64,000 nucleotides of DNA from Closterium sp. Naga37s-1 (Eukaryota > Streptophyta > Zygnematophyceae > Desmidiales > Closteriaceae). Shown in pieces: positions 62,436-64,000 of the stretch. Numbering within the stretch: position 1 is the stretch's first letter; each line of letters opens with the position of its first letter. A program made the translations under genes and the position numbers. The DNA lies in contig CANJKZ010001150.1 in NCBI GenBank assembly GCA_947471745.1, positions 310,001 to 374,000 on the forward strand, read 5' to 3'. Under the pieces are notes generated by a model. That model did not search any database. It saw nothing but the letters and a program-made list of their open reading frames with translations, and was not told the origin of the DNA.

Positions 62436-64000
62436 TTACGTGGCTGCAGCACCTCCCGCGGCCTTCTCTGCAGCCTCCTTGGCCTTGGAGTCGCGCTGCT
62501 GCTGCGCCACCTGTGCCACTGTGTGCGCCATGGCCTGGTGGGCAAAGTCCAGAGAGCCCATCAGACTGCTGAACCGCGCCGGGTCCGATGCTTGCACCCC
62601 TGGTTTATTCACGGAGTGGAGAGGGGTGGCGAAAGTGGGGCAGGAGGGCAGCCAGGGGCAGAGGAGAAGGTATGGATGGGGGAAAGAGGTTAAGGAGGGA
62701 GGGAGGGTCAGGTGCGAGGGGGGAAGCCAGGAGCAACACGAGCCATGCAATCTGCTTGCTGTCATGGTGGCGCAGAGAATGGAAGGGCCGAGTGGACGAA
62801 GGGGAGCTTCAGGCAGTACAACACACTGCTGGCCGTGGCGTGGCCTCTCACTGGCCACAGCATGGCATCCCATGGAGGGAGGCAGGGCTCACCAGCCATG
62901 ATATCGAAGAATGGGATGAAGAAATCGATGTCATCGATGGGTGTGAGCATCTCATCTGCCTTGCTGTGTGTGTGTATGAGCCACAACACGCACTCCATGA
63001 AGTAGATGCTCTCTCACCGGCCATGATGTCCGAGAAGTGGATGAAGGGGTCGACATCATCGATGGGTGTGAGCATCTCATCCTCGTCCGACCAGAAGCCC
63101 TCATCGTCCTCATCCTCCTCCTCATCCCCATCCAACATCTTGTGCGCCTGCCGTGCCATGCCATGCCATGCCATGCCATGCCATGCCATGCCATGCCAAG
63201 AAAAAGAGCCGAGCACACAGCGATGAGGGACATAGCAGGGCAGGGCACGGCACATGGCAGGCAAGCACCAGCACATGTGGGGAAGGGAAGGAACATGCAG
63301 CTATGACATGAAAGTGGAAGGTGTCACCCGGCAGCACACTGCAACTCCCCCTTCACATCGCCCATACTAGGAGTAATTCAGGTAAATTGCACAAGTGAAG
63401 GAGGAGGGCGTGGCATGAGAGGAAGCAGCATGGCTGTCAAACTGACCTTCTTAATGGCCTTCTTAAGCTCTGATGACTCCTCCCCTTCCTCCTCCTCTTC
63501 CTCCTCATCCTCATCCTCCTCCCCACCATCTCCCATGCCATCCTCGCCCTCCTCGTCCTCATCGTCGTCCTCTGACTCCAACTCCGCTGCTGCTCACACA
63601 CGCACACAGGGAGAGGGAGAGGGAGGCAGCAACAAATGGGCGGGGGAGGAAGGACTGATTTGGGCAGCTGGTCCGTCGCTGCTTCCAGCCCTTTGTGACC
63701 CCGACATCGGCAGCACAACCTTGCAGCTTCACACAGAGCACCTACCATCTTGCTTCAGTCACATTCCTTGCTCTCACTCACTCACCACTCACTCATCCCA
63801 AGTGCTCTGACAGTCACTCACCCTCCTGTTGCTCCTTGTACGCCACGAGCAGCTGCAGCACCGCCTTGGCGAATTCGCCCTGCAGCGGTGCCACGGATGC
63901 CGGCAGCGCAGCCGTGGGCAGTGAGAGCAGCGACACCAGCCCCAGAATGCACACCTTCTTGTCGTGCTGCCTGTGGCCGGGGGACCGGGAGGGAAAGAAG
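62436..64000 (-). CDS. SAD2: Importin-7/8-type karyopherin (SAD2-like), C-terminal part
   Basis: Exons in the window are about 63970-63822, 63586-63447, 63147-63018 and 62599-62436, all in frame; the gene continues past the right edge. The first encodes [17 protein letters not shown] and [15 protein letters not shown]. The second and third encode a long acidic stretch ([35 protein letters not shown]) and [15 protein letters not shown]. The last encodes [39 protein letters not shown] and the stop. The order acidic loop, TPIDDVDPF, SDPxRF, and a final helix with VAQxAxQRR is the C-terminus of importin 7/8 and plant SAD2. These Ran-dependent receptors carry cargo through nuclear pores and in Arabidopsis affect ABA responses and miRNA activity. 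The last intron holds a duplicated cassette exon. Confidence 0.88.
62893..62955 (-). other. Duplicated 63-nt cassette exon in the importin gene
   Basis: Inside the intron between exons 63147-63018 and 62599-62436 there is a diverged second copy of the end of the upstream exon. It encodes [20 protein letters not shown], against [20 protein letters not shown] in the main exon. It has its own acceptor (CAAGGCAG|ATGAG) and donor (GGCTG|GTGAGC). It starts and ends in the same phase as the junction it sits in, so inclusion would add 21 residues without shifting the frame. Confidence 0.75.
63155..63198. repeat. GCCAT 5-bp microsatellite in an importin intron
   Basis: Nine perfect copies of CCATG/GCCAT directly upstream (minus strand) of the acceptor of exon 63147-63018. 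Confidence 0.92.

Overview
This is nuclear DNA from a streptophyte, most likely a GC-rich green alga. The intron-bearing genes are of plant type: an MHX-like cation/proton exchanger, a cytosolic asparaginyl-tRNA synthetase with the plant-type internal insertion, a plant-clade PP2C, RAMP4, CWC15 and a SAD2/importin-7-type karyopherin. Introns are mostly 100-400 bp with GT-AG ends. The Ty1/copia element codes for long Gly/Ala- and Gln-rich tracts. A zygnematophyte such as Closterium is my best guess, but that is inference. Gene models were built by hand: each intron was placed so that the reading frame closes and the protein matches its family.

Layout, left to right. 0-5 kb: the 5' end of a GH13/CBM48 glucan-branching-type gene (minus), a protein built of 20-residue repeats (minus), and a 719-bp fold-back MITE with 9-bp target duplications. 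5.4-13.1 kb: a complete Ty1/copia retrotransposon with 150-bp LTRs. It sits inside the last exon of an alpha/beta-hydrolase gene (minus, to 15.35 kb) and changes that protein's C-terminus. 15.8-16.7 kb: RAMP4 (minus). 17-21.8 kb: gene-poor, with several tandem repeats, including a 21-bp array of TTGACT boxes. 21.8-29.2 kb: MHX (minus) and asparaginyl-tRNA synthetase (plus), divergent, with a tRNA-Ser(CGA) between them. 29.2-32.8 kb: a pogo/Tigger-like DNA transposon with an apparently intact four-exon transposase. 33-35 kb: no gene, one degenerate repeat. 35-41.3 kb: a satellite of ~605-bp units arranged as two copies of a 5-unit block of ~3,029 bp. 41.3-45.3 kb: an unrecognised candidate spliced unit followed by minisatellites. 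45.7-64 kb: gene-dense, with PP2C (minus), a fucosyltransferase-like gene (minus), a ten-exon TPR-Kelch-pRiA4b-MYND fusion gene (plus), CWC15 (plus) and the 3' end of a SAD2-type importin (minus).

The genes look like ordinary housekeeping and regulatory functions (tRNA charging, splicing, ER translocation, nuclear import, ion transport, dephosphorylation) and do not form a pathway. The unusual features are structural. Three introns of the TPR-Kelch-MYND gene begin with tandem copies of their own 5' splice site. The importin gene carries a duplicated, frame-preserving 63-nt exon. The retrotransposon has rewritten the end of a host protein, and the satellite has higher-order structure.
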